A stretch of 64,000 nt of DNA from Iris pallida (taxonomy: Eukaryota; Streptophyta; Magnoliopsida; Asparagales; Iridaceae): NCBI GenBank assembly GCA_029216955.1, contig JANAVB010004000.1, positions 4,822,765 to 4,886,764 of the forward strand. Direction: 5' to 3'. Each line of letters starts with the position of its first letter. Within the stretch, counting starts at the first letter, position 1. Shown here piece after piece: positions 47,017 to 57,770 of this stretch. A program made the position numbers and the translations under genes. The notes beneath the pieces were generated by a model that was given only the letters and a program-made list of their open reading frames with translations, did no database searches and was not told the origin of the DNA.

Positions 47017-48302
47017 TGTTTGCCATTGATTGTAAAAGAACAGAACAATTATAGGAGGACTGAACTTAGACTCACAATACAAACTCGCTCGTACAAAGAA
47101 AGCCTAGGGACGAAAACCTAGGTACAGCAGACTAAGTACGATTGTTTATTTTTGATTCTGGGGGGTGACGATAGAGGCTCGGGAAAGCGACGGCCGCTCT
47201 GCCTTACTCCTTGGACGATCAGTATGTAGCCTTGGCTCGGGGAAGATCTGCTTGACGTTGAAGAAACGCTCTTCTTGCTCTCCTCGGATTGCTCTTCTGG
47301 CTTCTCTCTCTCTGTGATTATCAAGAAGAAAGGGGGAGCTCTCTCTGTGTAGATCTCTCTCTTCTTATATTTTTTTATTCTTTGGTTGCCGACCTCTCCT
47401 CTCTCTCTCTTTTTTTTTCTCAAGGGAATGATGCTGGCTATTTATAAGAGTGGGGGATGATCATTAGGGTTTGCTAATGATTATCTGTTTGAAATGTCGG
47501 CGCTCCTTCATTCTATCTGAACCCTTGATCCTGATTATAGTGAATCTCGGCCATTAATGCGGATAGCATCGTATCTCATGAGCAATTAATGCTAGCTGCT
47601 TTAAATCCTCGTGATTGATTATGCCAATGTCTGATTGCTCGCCACGTGTCCCATGACGATAATGTCAAATATATTTGTTGAGATTCGGTTAAATCTCTTA
47701 TTGATCCCATGCCACATGTTTTAATTGTGAGTCCTGTCAGAGCCGTATAGGATTGACGATCCTCGAACCGCAGAGAGATACTCTTTGTAAGCCGCATAGG
47801 ACGATGTTTCATTGAGCCGCATATGTGTAATCTTTGTGAGCCGCATGAGCTGGCGTTGTATTGGGCCACAGGGAATGTGTTCCCAGGGAGCCGCATGAGC
47901 TAGCGTTGTATCGAACCGCATGGAACGGGTTCTCAGGGAGCCGCATATGACTGATTGCCACGTGGCAATCTGGGACTTCTGACGGATTTGGTCAGAGATT
48001 TTCTTCTTTTCCCGAGGAGTCAGTCATTATGGCAAGGCCATTATGAAACTTTATGTCAGGGCCGCCACAGTGAATCGTGCTGGAACAATAAATGAGGCCA
48101 CTCCTCAAACGACCAGCTGTAGGGAAAGATCACACATGGCGTCCATCGAGCCGCATATGCCTTGCTGAACCGCATACGCTTCCGAGCCGCATGCGATTGA
48201 GAGTCTTCTTTGAACCGCATAGGGCCGCTCCTGGGTGGGCCGCATAAGCTTCTTACTCAGAGCCGCATGGATCATTATTCTAATATTTTCCATGCTTCTA
48301 CA
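47017..48302 (-). repeat. D 3' LTR
   Basis: 1286 bp. The left end is fixed by the repeat boundary shared with 63375, the right end by TGTAGAAGCATG beside the polypurine tract. A TATA box, CTTATAAATAG (minus), is at 47438-47448. U3 (47450-48302) carries 12 of the RCCGCAT motifs. Confidence 0.88.
47438..47448 (-). promoter_or_regulatory. TATA box of the D LTR
   Basis: CTTATAAATAG on the minus strand; the same sequence is at 63798-63808 in the 5' LTR. A CT-rich leader follows in the transcription direction. Confidence 0.7.
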
Positions 48303-48317
48303 GGACCCCCTTCAAAG
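48303..48317 (-). other. Polypurine tract of D
   Basis: Minus-strand CTTTGAAGGGGGTCC directly precedes the 3' LTR start, TGTAGAAG. It primes plus-strand DNA synthesis in LTR elements and sets the LTR boundary at 48302. Confidence 0.75.
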
Positions 48318-48634
48318 TTTTCAATTTTATAAAAATTGGAATACTTTGAACAAGAAGCATGGCCCCGTTCATGCCGCATAGGATTTTTCTGTCTGCCTGA
48401 GCTTCCTAGCCGCATAAGTGCCTTAGCCGCATAAATTCATCTGGCCGCATAAACTTGTTGCCACGTGTGCAAATCTTCATTAAGTGCCTTTGATTTGATT
48501 TAACGCCGCCTTTTGGCGGAGGATCCCAAGAGTCGGTTTTGCCTTGACCGAAGCATTTTGCCTTTATTCATTGGGGGCGGCGCGTAATCCGAGGCATACT
48601 CCGAGACGTCTGTTCGTTTTGTGGGTCTCTTTTG

Positions 48635-48646
48635 CCTATAAATAGG
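48635..48646 (+). promoter_or_regulatory. TATA box of the D antisense gene
   Basis: CCTATAAATAGG, about 100 bp upstream of the ATG at 48745. A CT-rich leader (TCTCTTTTTGC) follows, as in many plant promoters. Confidence 0.75.
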
Positions 48647-48744
48647 AGTCTTCTAATCTCTTTGGGGTTTCTTTACCTTCTCTTTTTGCTTTGATTCTCT
48701 ATTTGCCATCTTTGCTCTTCGTCTTTTTCCTTTAGCAACCGACA

Positions 48745-51700
48745 ATGGCTCCCAAGAAAGCTGCAGCATCGAAGGCCGCTAAGGGTAAGGCAGTTGCTTC
48801 TACGGCGACTGCGGCGGCGAACGTGGTCGCCCCTCTGTCGGTCATTGTGCACTCCATCCATCCCGATGTCCACCCGTCTATCGCTGGTAAGAGATCGTCT
48901 GAAAACCCTAACTGTCGCCATGGCTCTGCTGCATACTTTATGCACAAGCCACGTATACGGGACTTCATTGATGGGACTGCATGAGCCCTTCGTCTTATGG
49001 GGCCGCATGAGCTTGTTTATACCCGATCTGAGTTCGCATACGTGTTTTTGATTTTGGGCCGCATAAGCATTGTTCGCTTTTTTTGAACCGCAGAAATTCG
49101 ACTGCTCACGTCAGCTCGCATGAATCTGACTCTGTAGGCGGGCTTAACTTGAACCGCATGGATCTATAAGTTCATCTGGACTTGAGTTGTATGAACTCGG
49201 CTAACTCGGAGCCGCATGAGGCTATGATGCACTGAACCGCATATACGTATCTAATGCTGAGCCGCATGAAGCTGTAACGAGCCGAGCCGTATAGGCTCAG
49301 ATGACCTTTCCAATGTTTCTATTTTTTGACTACCTTCTAACCTCGTTTCTTTCGTATTTTTCCAGTGAACTTGCCCGTAAATTCTGCTGGGAAGCTTATA
49401 GTGGGTTCGAATCAATTTGCCCTGGGCGTGCGTCTTGACGACTTAATTAGGCATGTATCGAATCAGTTCCCTACTGATGAGCCTTCGGAGAGGTTGAAGG
49501 CTATTGAGAATCAAACCCTTTATTACCTCCGTTCCATGATGAATACTGGGAAGCTGGATGAAAAATACCTGAAGCCTTTGTTCCTTTTTGGTGATGCTTT
49601 AACCATCAAGAATCCTCGGGTCTTAGAGATTTCTGAGAACTGGGATTTTTCTTTGGGTGGGGTGGCAATCCATATTCCTCTCATGGAACGTCATTATCCT
49701 TTGTCATGGTTCAATATGGTGTTGCTGGACCGGAAGATGGTGTGTAACCTAACTCCCACTCAATCAGGGATGTTGATGGGCAACATCCATTATAATCCGA
49801 ATATGAAGTCAGCGTATGCAGGTAAGGATTCCGTCCTCCGGCATATGATGGGTCTGGCCCCGGGCTCTTTTATGAATGTATACGGTCCCAATTTCACACT
49901 TACTCAAGCTGATACTTTCCTAAATTGGCTTGTTCGCAAAAAGTCTTATCCTGTTGGTAGGCTGGCACTGCCGAACTGGATAAACCCTACCTCTACGTGG
50001 GCCCAGTTGACTGCTTGGGTTCTACAGACTTATGGAGCATTCTTGCGGGAGGTGGGGCTTTACCATGCCATTCGGGGCACTTGTCACGGGCTTTCCATTA
50101 ATAAACCACTGTTCGTAGCGCTCTTGGAGATGTACAGCCAGCGAACGGGGACATTCTTTTCACCAGTAGGGGAACTGGGGCTTGCTCTTCACGAGATGTA
50201 TACTGTCTCTAAACTTCCATGGGGGAATGAGCCTTTCGAGGTGTATACCCCGTCGAATGAGGAGTTCGAGACCTTGGACAGGCAACTCCCGGGTTTTGTT
50301 GCGGTGTATCGGGAGTTGTTGTGCCACCATAGTGCTTGTCATCAAATGGCTATAAAAACGACGGATAGCTCTGAGGGGACCGCTCCCCATACCACATCCT
50401 GGATTAATTATCTCTTTAGGGTTGATCCTTCTAGTGAAGTTACTCCCCGAGCCCCTCGAACGCATGCAGAGGTAAGGGATCTGATGTCCAATGTCAAAAA
50501 GTCGCGATCCAAGAGTGATATATTCGGGAGTCAAGCTGACTCTCTTAGTTATTTTCACTACGGGACCATACAACTGTCGAAGAAGGCGCTTCTGGCTAGA
50601 TTTTTGATGATATGGCTACGGAACTGCGTAGTCTCAGGCGGAGCGGGCGCTATCGAGAGGATTGGTCGTCATTTCATCCTCCCTGCCGTTAAGCTAGTTT
50701 TCGGAGTTAGGCTGGCCCTCCTTTCTGCTATGGTATGCAGCATACATCATGGTCTGCAAACATTCTCGTCCAAGGTTATTGCTCGCAAGAAGACTTTGGA
50801 TTTTGAGCGCGTAGAACTGCCCTTTCACTACCTGATGGGGTGGTTGGCGATGCACTATAAGTCTTTGCTGGGACCTGGGATAGCGGAAGATGCTACGGCC
50901 GAGGATGCTTTCCTCTTCAAATGCCATCACCGGTCTTGGGAATGCAACACTATGCCAGCTTGTCGGAGGGCGTTGGCGAGAGTGGATGGGTGTGATCTCT
51001 TTGTGTCTGTTCCTCCTTTTTTTGATGAAGAAGTGAGGAAGGTACACCTTGACGGTACTGGACCTTCTCATTTTCTGTCTCCGGATATGCTTGCTTGGTT
51101 GCGCAATATCCGCCCCGCGCATCTGGTTTATCGCAACCGGGATAATGTGTACTTGGAGCCTTACCTACCCAGTAGGTTTTCCCGTCAATTTGGTTATAGC
51201 CAGTTGTTCCTTGATTGTCCCAACCCTTGTTTGGGTTTTGAAGGTAGCGTTCTTGACGGCGTCCGAGCGTGGAATTATTATGACGCGTATCATACTCGGG
51301 CCAGCTTCTCGGTTCCCGATGCCAAGGCGCCGAGGGAAATTCTGTACGTGGCCGCTTTGTATCACGTTATGGCGAACAAGCCTCCTGTTAACTTCGATCC
51401 GAGTACCAGCTTCATCGTAGGTACTGGTTTAGAGGAGAAGCCTAAGGGGGCTAAGGCTAGAAAGCAACTGGCGCTCCGGATTCCTCTCCCTGAATCAGAA
51501 CCTTCCGAGTCGGCTGAGGAGGAGGATGATAGCGAAGACTTCCTTTCTGGTGGGGATGAAGAAGTGGCGGATCGACCGCTTCCCCCACTTGATGAACCGG
51601 CGGAAGATCCGCCGCTTACTACACAAGAGGGAGCAGTGAGAGAAGAATACCCTTCAGCTGTATCCGGTCCCTCGCGTAAACGGGTCAGATACGAATCTCC

Positions 51701-53400
51701 TGACAGTAGAGCGACCTTTTCCGTGAAGAGAGCTGTTGTTAGGTCTCGTGAGACACCTATCACCGAGAAGGGTGAAGGTGCAGACGATGTTCCGGAGGTA
51801 AGTCCAAGTCGGAGTTCTATCTTTGTTGTAGCTTTCTTTCCTCTCGGGGATATGACTTGATCATTTTTCTTTGTAGGCGTCTGACGAACCAGGCTCTCCT
51901 GAACCATCTGCTGCCTCAGTAGTTGATCCGGCCCTTGCCGCTTTGATTAGCGACATGTGTGCCGCGGTCCTCTCTGCGGGGGCTCTCTCAGCGGCGACTA
52001 AGGACTCCCAAGCTGCTGAGGCCCCAGCCCGGGGTGACGAAAGTTTCCTTGGGCCCATCTCCGAGATTTTCGAACTTCAGCGAGATGACGCCATCCTCGG
52101 TGCATCCTCTCCCGAGGATGCAAGGGCGGATGAGTCTTTTATTCCTGACTCGGAGGCTGTTGGTGATGAGGTTGTGATGGCTGTAGGCGAACCTCAGCCT
52201 CCACATTCCTTTACTGGTAAGCTAAGCCACATATTGACCACCGAGGGGGCTTATTTGCTCTATCAGCATATCCTTCGGGTCAAGTCGATTCATGGTTGCC
52301 TTGGCCGTGCAGGTCCTGACCCTTTATCTCCTGCCGCTGATGTTCTTGGGGAAGGCCCGGTCTACCGTGATCAGGGGAAAAGGAGCGTTTCCTCCCCTTC
52401 GTCATCGCATGTTGAGGGACATCCTGCCAGCTCTGGGCAGATGGGGATGGAGTTGGTGCTGGCCCCGGCCTCGTCTTCGGCTGCTTATACGGCTCCGGAG
52501 ATTGACTTCTCGACCCTGCCGAGCATCCAAATTCTGCGGGCCGCTGAAGAGGAATTGACCGATGTTCAAGCGTCCTTCCGTGCGGAGTTGGTTTCTCTTG
52601 TGGCAGGAGCGGCAGATTCCGTCGTGTCTTCTTCCGTGCTACCAGCCACACTCCCGTTGACACCGGTTTCCTCGGAGGCTCTGAACGAGGTGATGCAGGA
52701 TGTGGTCGACAGCTTCTATCGCCACTTAGGGAGGGGTGTAAACGCTGCCATGGAATGGGGGGTCCCTTTTTCTCTGTCTCTACGGGGAGCTCGGGGCCAA
52801 ATTGACAATCTGAAGGGTCTTCCTGGCGGGCTGGGGTTAGCAGCGCTCCTGGAGCCTAAGTTGACAGAGGCTGGTCAGCTTGTGACCCAACTGCTGGCAG
52901 TGCGGCAGGCCGGCTTGCCTGCCGCGACTGAACGGGAGCGGAGCTTCCTGGTCGCTGCTAGGGACAGGATTAAGCTCGTTCGGGAAACTGCCGGACCGGC
53001 TGTGCAGGAGGACCTTGACAAGTTCTCCGTCTCTTATGACAGACTAGGCCGTCGGAGTCAGGCTTGTAGAGCCCGGGAAGAATCTGCCTCTCGTGGAGTA
53101 GCTGATACGAAGGAGCGGATTCTTGCACTCCAGAAGGAGTTGGCCTTCTTAGAGTCAGAGCGGGAGGCTGCTCGTGCAGAACAAGAGTTGATTGCTCGAG
53201 AGGCCGAGAGGATTTCCCGATCCTCTGTCAACCTGGAGCGGGTCTTCAAGAAGTTTGAGGACAACTGGCGAGCTCATGCTCATCTGGAGGATACGGCGGT
53301 GTTGAATCAGGAAGCGGAGCGCCGAGCCAGACAGAAGCTTGAGCGGTCGGTTGTCTTGATAAAGGACCGTCTTACGGCGTTATGTGTTCCAGAGCAGTAA
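48745..53400 (+). CDS. Antisense plant-mobile-domain protein of D (3 exons)
   Basis: Exons are 48745-48886, 49366-51797 and 51877-53400, giving 1365 residues with no stop. Intron 1 (479 bp) is G|GTAAGA ... TTTTTCCAG, with a CTAAC branch-like site. Intron 2 (79 bp) is GAG|GTAAGT ... TTTGTAG|GCG. Both keep frame. The Lys/Ala-rich start (residues 1-20) may be nuclear-targeting. Residues about 48-700 resemble the plant mobile domain (PMD) seen in MAIN-like proteins and in transposons: LEMYSQRTGTFFSPVGEL, KKALLARFLMIWLRNCV, SRFSRQFGYSQ. Next come an acidic patch (SAEEEDDSED), a basic SRKRVRY motif and a C-terminal coiled coil (about 1210-1340). It lacks gag or pol domains. Antisense ORFs in this position are known in Tat elements; their function is not established. 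It is convergent with pol. Confidence 0.82.
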
Positions 53401-53510
53401 TCGACTTTCTGTCTTCTTCTTCTTCTCTCTTTCTCTCTTTTTTTTTTTAATTTTTGCAAGGGGGTGTGATCCCTGCTGATGTAGCCCTTTGATTTTTGAA
53501 TAAATGAGCA
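53401..53510 (+). terminator. 3' UTR and poly(A) signal of the antisense gene
   Basis: A T/C-rich stretch follows the TAA, then AATAAA at 53499-53504, about 100 bp after the stop. This is a plausible plant polyadenylation region. Confidence 0.55.
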
Positions 53511-54705
53511 TGTTTCAACTCATCTTTTCTTTCTTGCACTTGGGTGTTTATGGAATTTGGACTTGCTGGGGGATTTATTTGTGGACCTGTTATCCTAGAC
53601 GTACCTTGGTTTTAGGTACGGATAACAGTTTAGATAGGATGTCCGGGACAGCCACGGCAAAGTGGTCATGGATGTTCTCGGTACTGGAGGAAGGAATGCC
53701 GTAGAGCAGCTGGGCTCCCGAGGCATGGTAAGATGGTAGATTTATGCTAAGAAGCTTAGCGAATGAATATTTGTGGACCTATTACCCTTGGCGTACCCTA
53801 GTTCAGGATGCGGATAATGGGGTGAAAGTGAACCGATCACATTTGCTCAGAGGTTATGATGACATGGCAAACATGAAGGTTGTATCGTGAAATCTTCCTG
53901 CTCAGCGGTAATGAGAACATGGCAGGAGAGACTTTACGGAAGCTATTCGTGGTCAACAGAGGACATTTGTGGTCAACAGAGGACATTTGTGGTCAACAGA
54001 GGACATTTGTGGACCTATTATCCTTGTCGTACTCCGGTTGTGGGTACAGATAATAGGTTAAAAGAGGACCGACATACTTGCTCAGAGGTAATGTGGACAT
54101 GGCAAATATGACAATTTCTTCGACGGAGCCTTCCCACTCAGAGGTAGTGAGGACATGGCAGGAGTGGGCTCAATGAAGATTGGGTACATAGAACGACTCA
54201 GAGGTAGGAGAACGTGGAAGTTCTATGTGAGGGGGCGGTTTGTTTTTGGTGGTAGTGAAGACGACTCAGAGGTAATGAGGACATGGTCGTTTCGGAAATT
54301 GGTGGATCGACTACCCTTTTTGTGCACTGGGAGTGTGGGTAGTGAATCCTGAGGGAGGATCTCTGCCAGGAAGAAAGTTTAGAGGTATAATCATACTTGA
54401 TTTACTATCTAAAAGAGTGACCGGAATGTAAGTTCAGAGGCACCAGCTGGTACATAACTTGGTAATTTTGACTATTGAGGGAGTGGGAGTTCAGCGGCAC
54501 CAGCAGGTACATGGCTCGATAATCTGAAATAGGGTAGATGAGAGTTCAGTGGTACTAAAGGGGTACATGACTTGATAATCTGGAGAATGATGGATGAGAG
54601 TTCAGTGGTACTAAAGGGGTACATGACTCGATAATCTGGAGAATGATGGATGAGAGTTCAATGGTACTAAAGGAGTACATGACTCGATAATCTGGAGAAT
54701 GATGT
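53511..54705. repeat. Intergenic repeat region between the antisense gene and pol
   Basis: 1.2 kb without genes. It holds three perfect 20-bp copies of TGTGGTCAACAGAGGACATT (about 53949-54008). About six dispersed copies of CTCAGAGGTAATGAGGACAT lie at 53844-54290. Three 56-bp tandem units with the core GGTACTAAAGGGGTACATGA (54537-54704) abut the pol stop codon. Older diverged copies of the last unit extend left to about 54420. Confidence 0.8.
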
Positions 54706-56649
54706 TCAAACATAGTATTTCTTCAGGAACTTGCCGTTGACGGGCAACATGAGCAAATCTCCGTTCTGCTTAGCGAGGCGGTAGGCGCCGTTGGAGAACA
54801 CGGTCTCGATAACAAATGGACCTTCCCATTTTGGCTGGAACTTACCGGTGGTCTTGTGAGTCATGACCATCGGCCTTCGGACTGCCAGAACAAGATCACC
54901 CACTTGGAATGTTCTGATTTTAAATCTTTTGTTGAAGGCTCCTGAGATGCGTGCTTGGTATAGCTCGATCCTTTGCTGAGCTAGGAGGCGCTTTTCATCT
55001 AAAGCCTCCAACTCTTGTAGTCGTCGTCGGTAGTTATCATCCGTCGTCAATTGATAAGTGAGGGCGACGCGGAGTGAGGGGATCTGAGTCTCCAAAGGGA
55101 GGACTGCCTCGCTCCCGTACACCAGAGAGAATGGTGTATTCCCGGTGGTTGTTCGAACCGTGGTGCGATAAGCCCATAAGCACTCGCCGAGCTTCTCGTT
55201 CCAGTCGCGTTTGTTGGAGGAGACAAACTTCTTGAGGAGCTTGATGATTGTTTTGTTGAATGCCTCTGCCAACCCGTTTGCTGTCGGGTTGTATGGTGTC
55301 GAAGCGACATTCTGAATGCGGTGCTTATCGCAGAATCGGTAGAATGCATGACTTATAAACTGTGGACCATTATCATGGATGATTCTTCGTGGTAGTCCGA
55401 AGCGGTAGATAACATGATGCTTAAGGAAGCTGATCATGTTTGAAGTTTTAACTTCTGCGAGTGGGACAGCTTCCGCCCATTTGGAGAAATAATCAGTGAT
55501 CGTAAGTATGAAGCGATGTCCTCGGGAGGAAGGTGGCGTGATTGGACCAATGATATCCATTCCCCATGCTTCGAATGGCCAGGACGCCACTGTCGGATGT
55601 AGAAATTCGGATGGTCGGTGAATGAAGTCTGCGTGGACTTGGCAGGCCTTGCATTTTCTGGCATAATCTATCGCACCTGCCACCATCGTGGGCCAGTAGT
55701 AGCCCATCCGGCGAAGGCGGTCCTGTAGCTTAGGGCCGGGTTGATGGGCCCCACAGACACCGTCGTAAGCTTCTCGTACAGCTTCTGTAGCTTCCGCGTT
55801 CGACAAGTACCGGAGCAATAATCCGTCGTAGGAGCGGCGATACAACATTTTTGTCTCTGTATCGTAGAAGAATCTGAGAGAATGCCGTCTGATAGAGGTA
55901 GCTTCCTTTGGATTCTTTGGGAGGATGTCGTATACGACGAAGTCGATGAACGGCTGTCTCCAGTCCGGTGTGTTGTCGACCGTCTGGGCGGAATAACTTG
56001 CCATGGCTTGAACGTTGTTCTTGGGACAGACCAGTTCGTAGCCTATTACGTCAACCGAATGATGAGCTTGGTTCGACACTGCTAAGGAAGCGGCAAGGCC
56101 TGCTAGGGCATCGGCTTCGATATTTTGGAGTCTGGGGACGTGCTCGATGAAGAATCCCTCGAATGATGAGATAATGTTGATCGCAATTTGATGGTAGGGG
56201 ATCATGTCTTCATGGTGAACCTCGTATGAGCCCCTGATCTGATTGACGATTAGTTGGGAGTCGCCGTATGCTTCAAGGTATTCTACTCCCAGCTCTTTTG
56301 CAAGTTGGAGGCCCATGACCAGAGCGTTATATTCGGCCACATTGTTGGAGCAGGGTTCCGTGAGGGAGTAGGCGTGATTGATCACCAGCCCAGTAGGAGA
56401 AATTAATACCACTCCGACCCCGACGACGATGTTTCCCTAAGGTCCGGTCCTTGAGGCGCCATCGAAGAACATTCGCCATATGTTATCGTGGGTGGCTATA
56501 TTCGAATCGGCGACCTCGTCTGGGATCTCTTCATAGATTCTGGATGACTCCGATCCTGGGTGGGCTGCCAAAAAGTCTGCTAGGGCTTGACCCTTAACAG
56601 CCTTTTGCGGGACGAAGATCATATGATAGGGGACAGTAATATTGCCCAT
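54706..56649 (-). pseudogene. D archaeal-type RNase H and integrase
   Basis: One frame from 56649 to the stop at 54706-54708, interrupted by TAG at 56437-56439. The first part is the second, archaeal-type RNase H of Tat elements (MFFDGASR, NVAEYNALVMGL, YGDSQLIVNQI, ADALAGLA). Integrase follows, with an HHCC zinc site (CGAHQ ... CKACQVH). The catalytic core keeps D in MDIIGP, D in IHDNGPQF and E in ANGLAEAFN. The C-terminal GDLVLAVRRP and KWEGPF motifs are present. Catalytic residues are intact, but the frame differs from RT by a shift near 56640. The alternative that the shift is programmed is unlikely, because further stops and shifts occur. Confidence 0.85.
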
Positions 56650-57770
56650 GTGGCGAGGCGAGAGCTGAGGGCCCCTGGTTTAGTCATGAGGACTCTGAGG
56701 GGGTTGACTCGCGAGATCACATGTATGGTTTGTCCTGTGACATAGTGCCGCGTCTTTTGAATAACGAATACCAGGGCGAGACACTCCTTCTCTACGGCGG
56801 TGTATCGATGTTCTGGCCCGATCATCATCCGGCTGAGATAATATATGGCTTGCTCGTGGCCTGCATCGTTATTTTGTGCTAGCAGGACACCAAGGGAGTG
56901 TTCCATTGCTCGTACGTAGAGCAGGAATGGTTTTTCGGGGACCGGGGCCACCAGGACTGGGGGATTCGACAAATATTCTTTGATGTCATCGAAAGCACGC
57001 TGGCATTCCTCGTCCCATACGAATGAGACTCCCTTCTTCATGAGGTGTGTGAACGGTCGGCATCGCCCGGAGAGGTTGGAAATGAACCTCCTGATGTAAG
57101 CTAGCCTCCCTTGGAGGCCTCTGAGTTCGCGGAGATTTTTCGGGGGACCCATCTCCATGATTGCCTTTGTCTTCTTAGGGTCTACATGGATACCCCGTGC
57201 CGTGATGATGAAGCCTAAGAATTTTCTGCTGGATACGCCTAAGAATGATTTCGTAGGGTTCATCTTCAGGTTGTGGGCTCTCATCAGGTCGAATACCATT
57301 CTCAGGTCTTGCAGATGATCTTCCTTATGGCGACTCTTGACGGCGATGTCGTCGACATAGCATTCTACTATTTTGCGTAAATGTTCTCGGAAAATGATAC
57401 TTATGGCCCGCTGATATGTAGCGCCACCATTCTTCAGACCGAATGGCATGACTGTGTAGCAGTATGTACCAATCGGCGTTCGGAATGATGTGTGCTTTTC
57501 GTCGTCGGGAGACATCTTGATTTGATTATACCCTGAGAATCTATCCATGAATGACATACGTTCGAAGCCGCATGTGTTGTCGATCATGATGTCTGTGATG
57601 GGAAGGGGAAATTCATCTTTGGGGCATGCCTCGTTCAGGTTGCGGAAGTCAATGTAGATTCGAATCTTCCCATTCTTCTTAAGGACGGGTACTATATTAG
57701 CGACCCAATCAGGATGTTACTCTTCACGAATGAAACCGCTGGCTATTAACTTGTTGACTTCAGTTTCGAT
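56619..57770 (-). pseudogene. D reverse transcriptase and first RNase H
   Basis: The frame is open from 57587 to 56619 and continues upstream through one TAA at 57717-57719. Motifs are IDFRNLNEACPKDEFPLP, FSGYNQIKM, MPFGLKNGGATYQR, the catalytic ECYVDDIAVKS and KFLGFIITARGI; then RNase H pieces (LLAQNNDAGHEQAIYYLSR, RYTAVEKECLAL). The frame is lost at about 56640, entering the archaeal-type RNase H. Active-site residues are preserved, but the protein cannot be made as one chain. Confidence 0.85.

Larger units (their letters stand above)
47791..49267 (+). promoter_or_regulatory. Array of 22 RCCGCAT motifs
   Basis: All 22 are on the plus strand: 12 in the 3' LTR U3 (47791-48268), 4 between the LTR and the antisense promoter (48373-48450) and 6 in intron 1 of the antisense gene (49002-49267). 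The common extended form is GAGCCGCATGAGC or GAACCGCATAGG. Near-matches (GCCGTAT, ACCGCAG) add more. Spacing is irregular, so it is not a simple tandem repeat. None was noticed in exons 2 and 3. It is likely a protein-binding or processing motif; this is inference. Confidence 0.7.
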
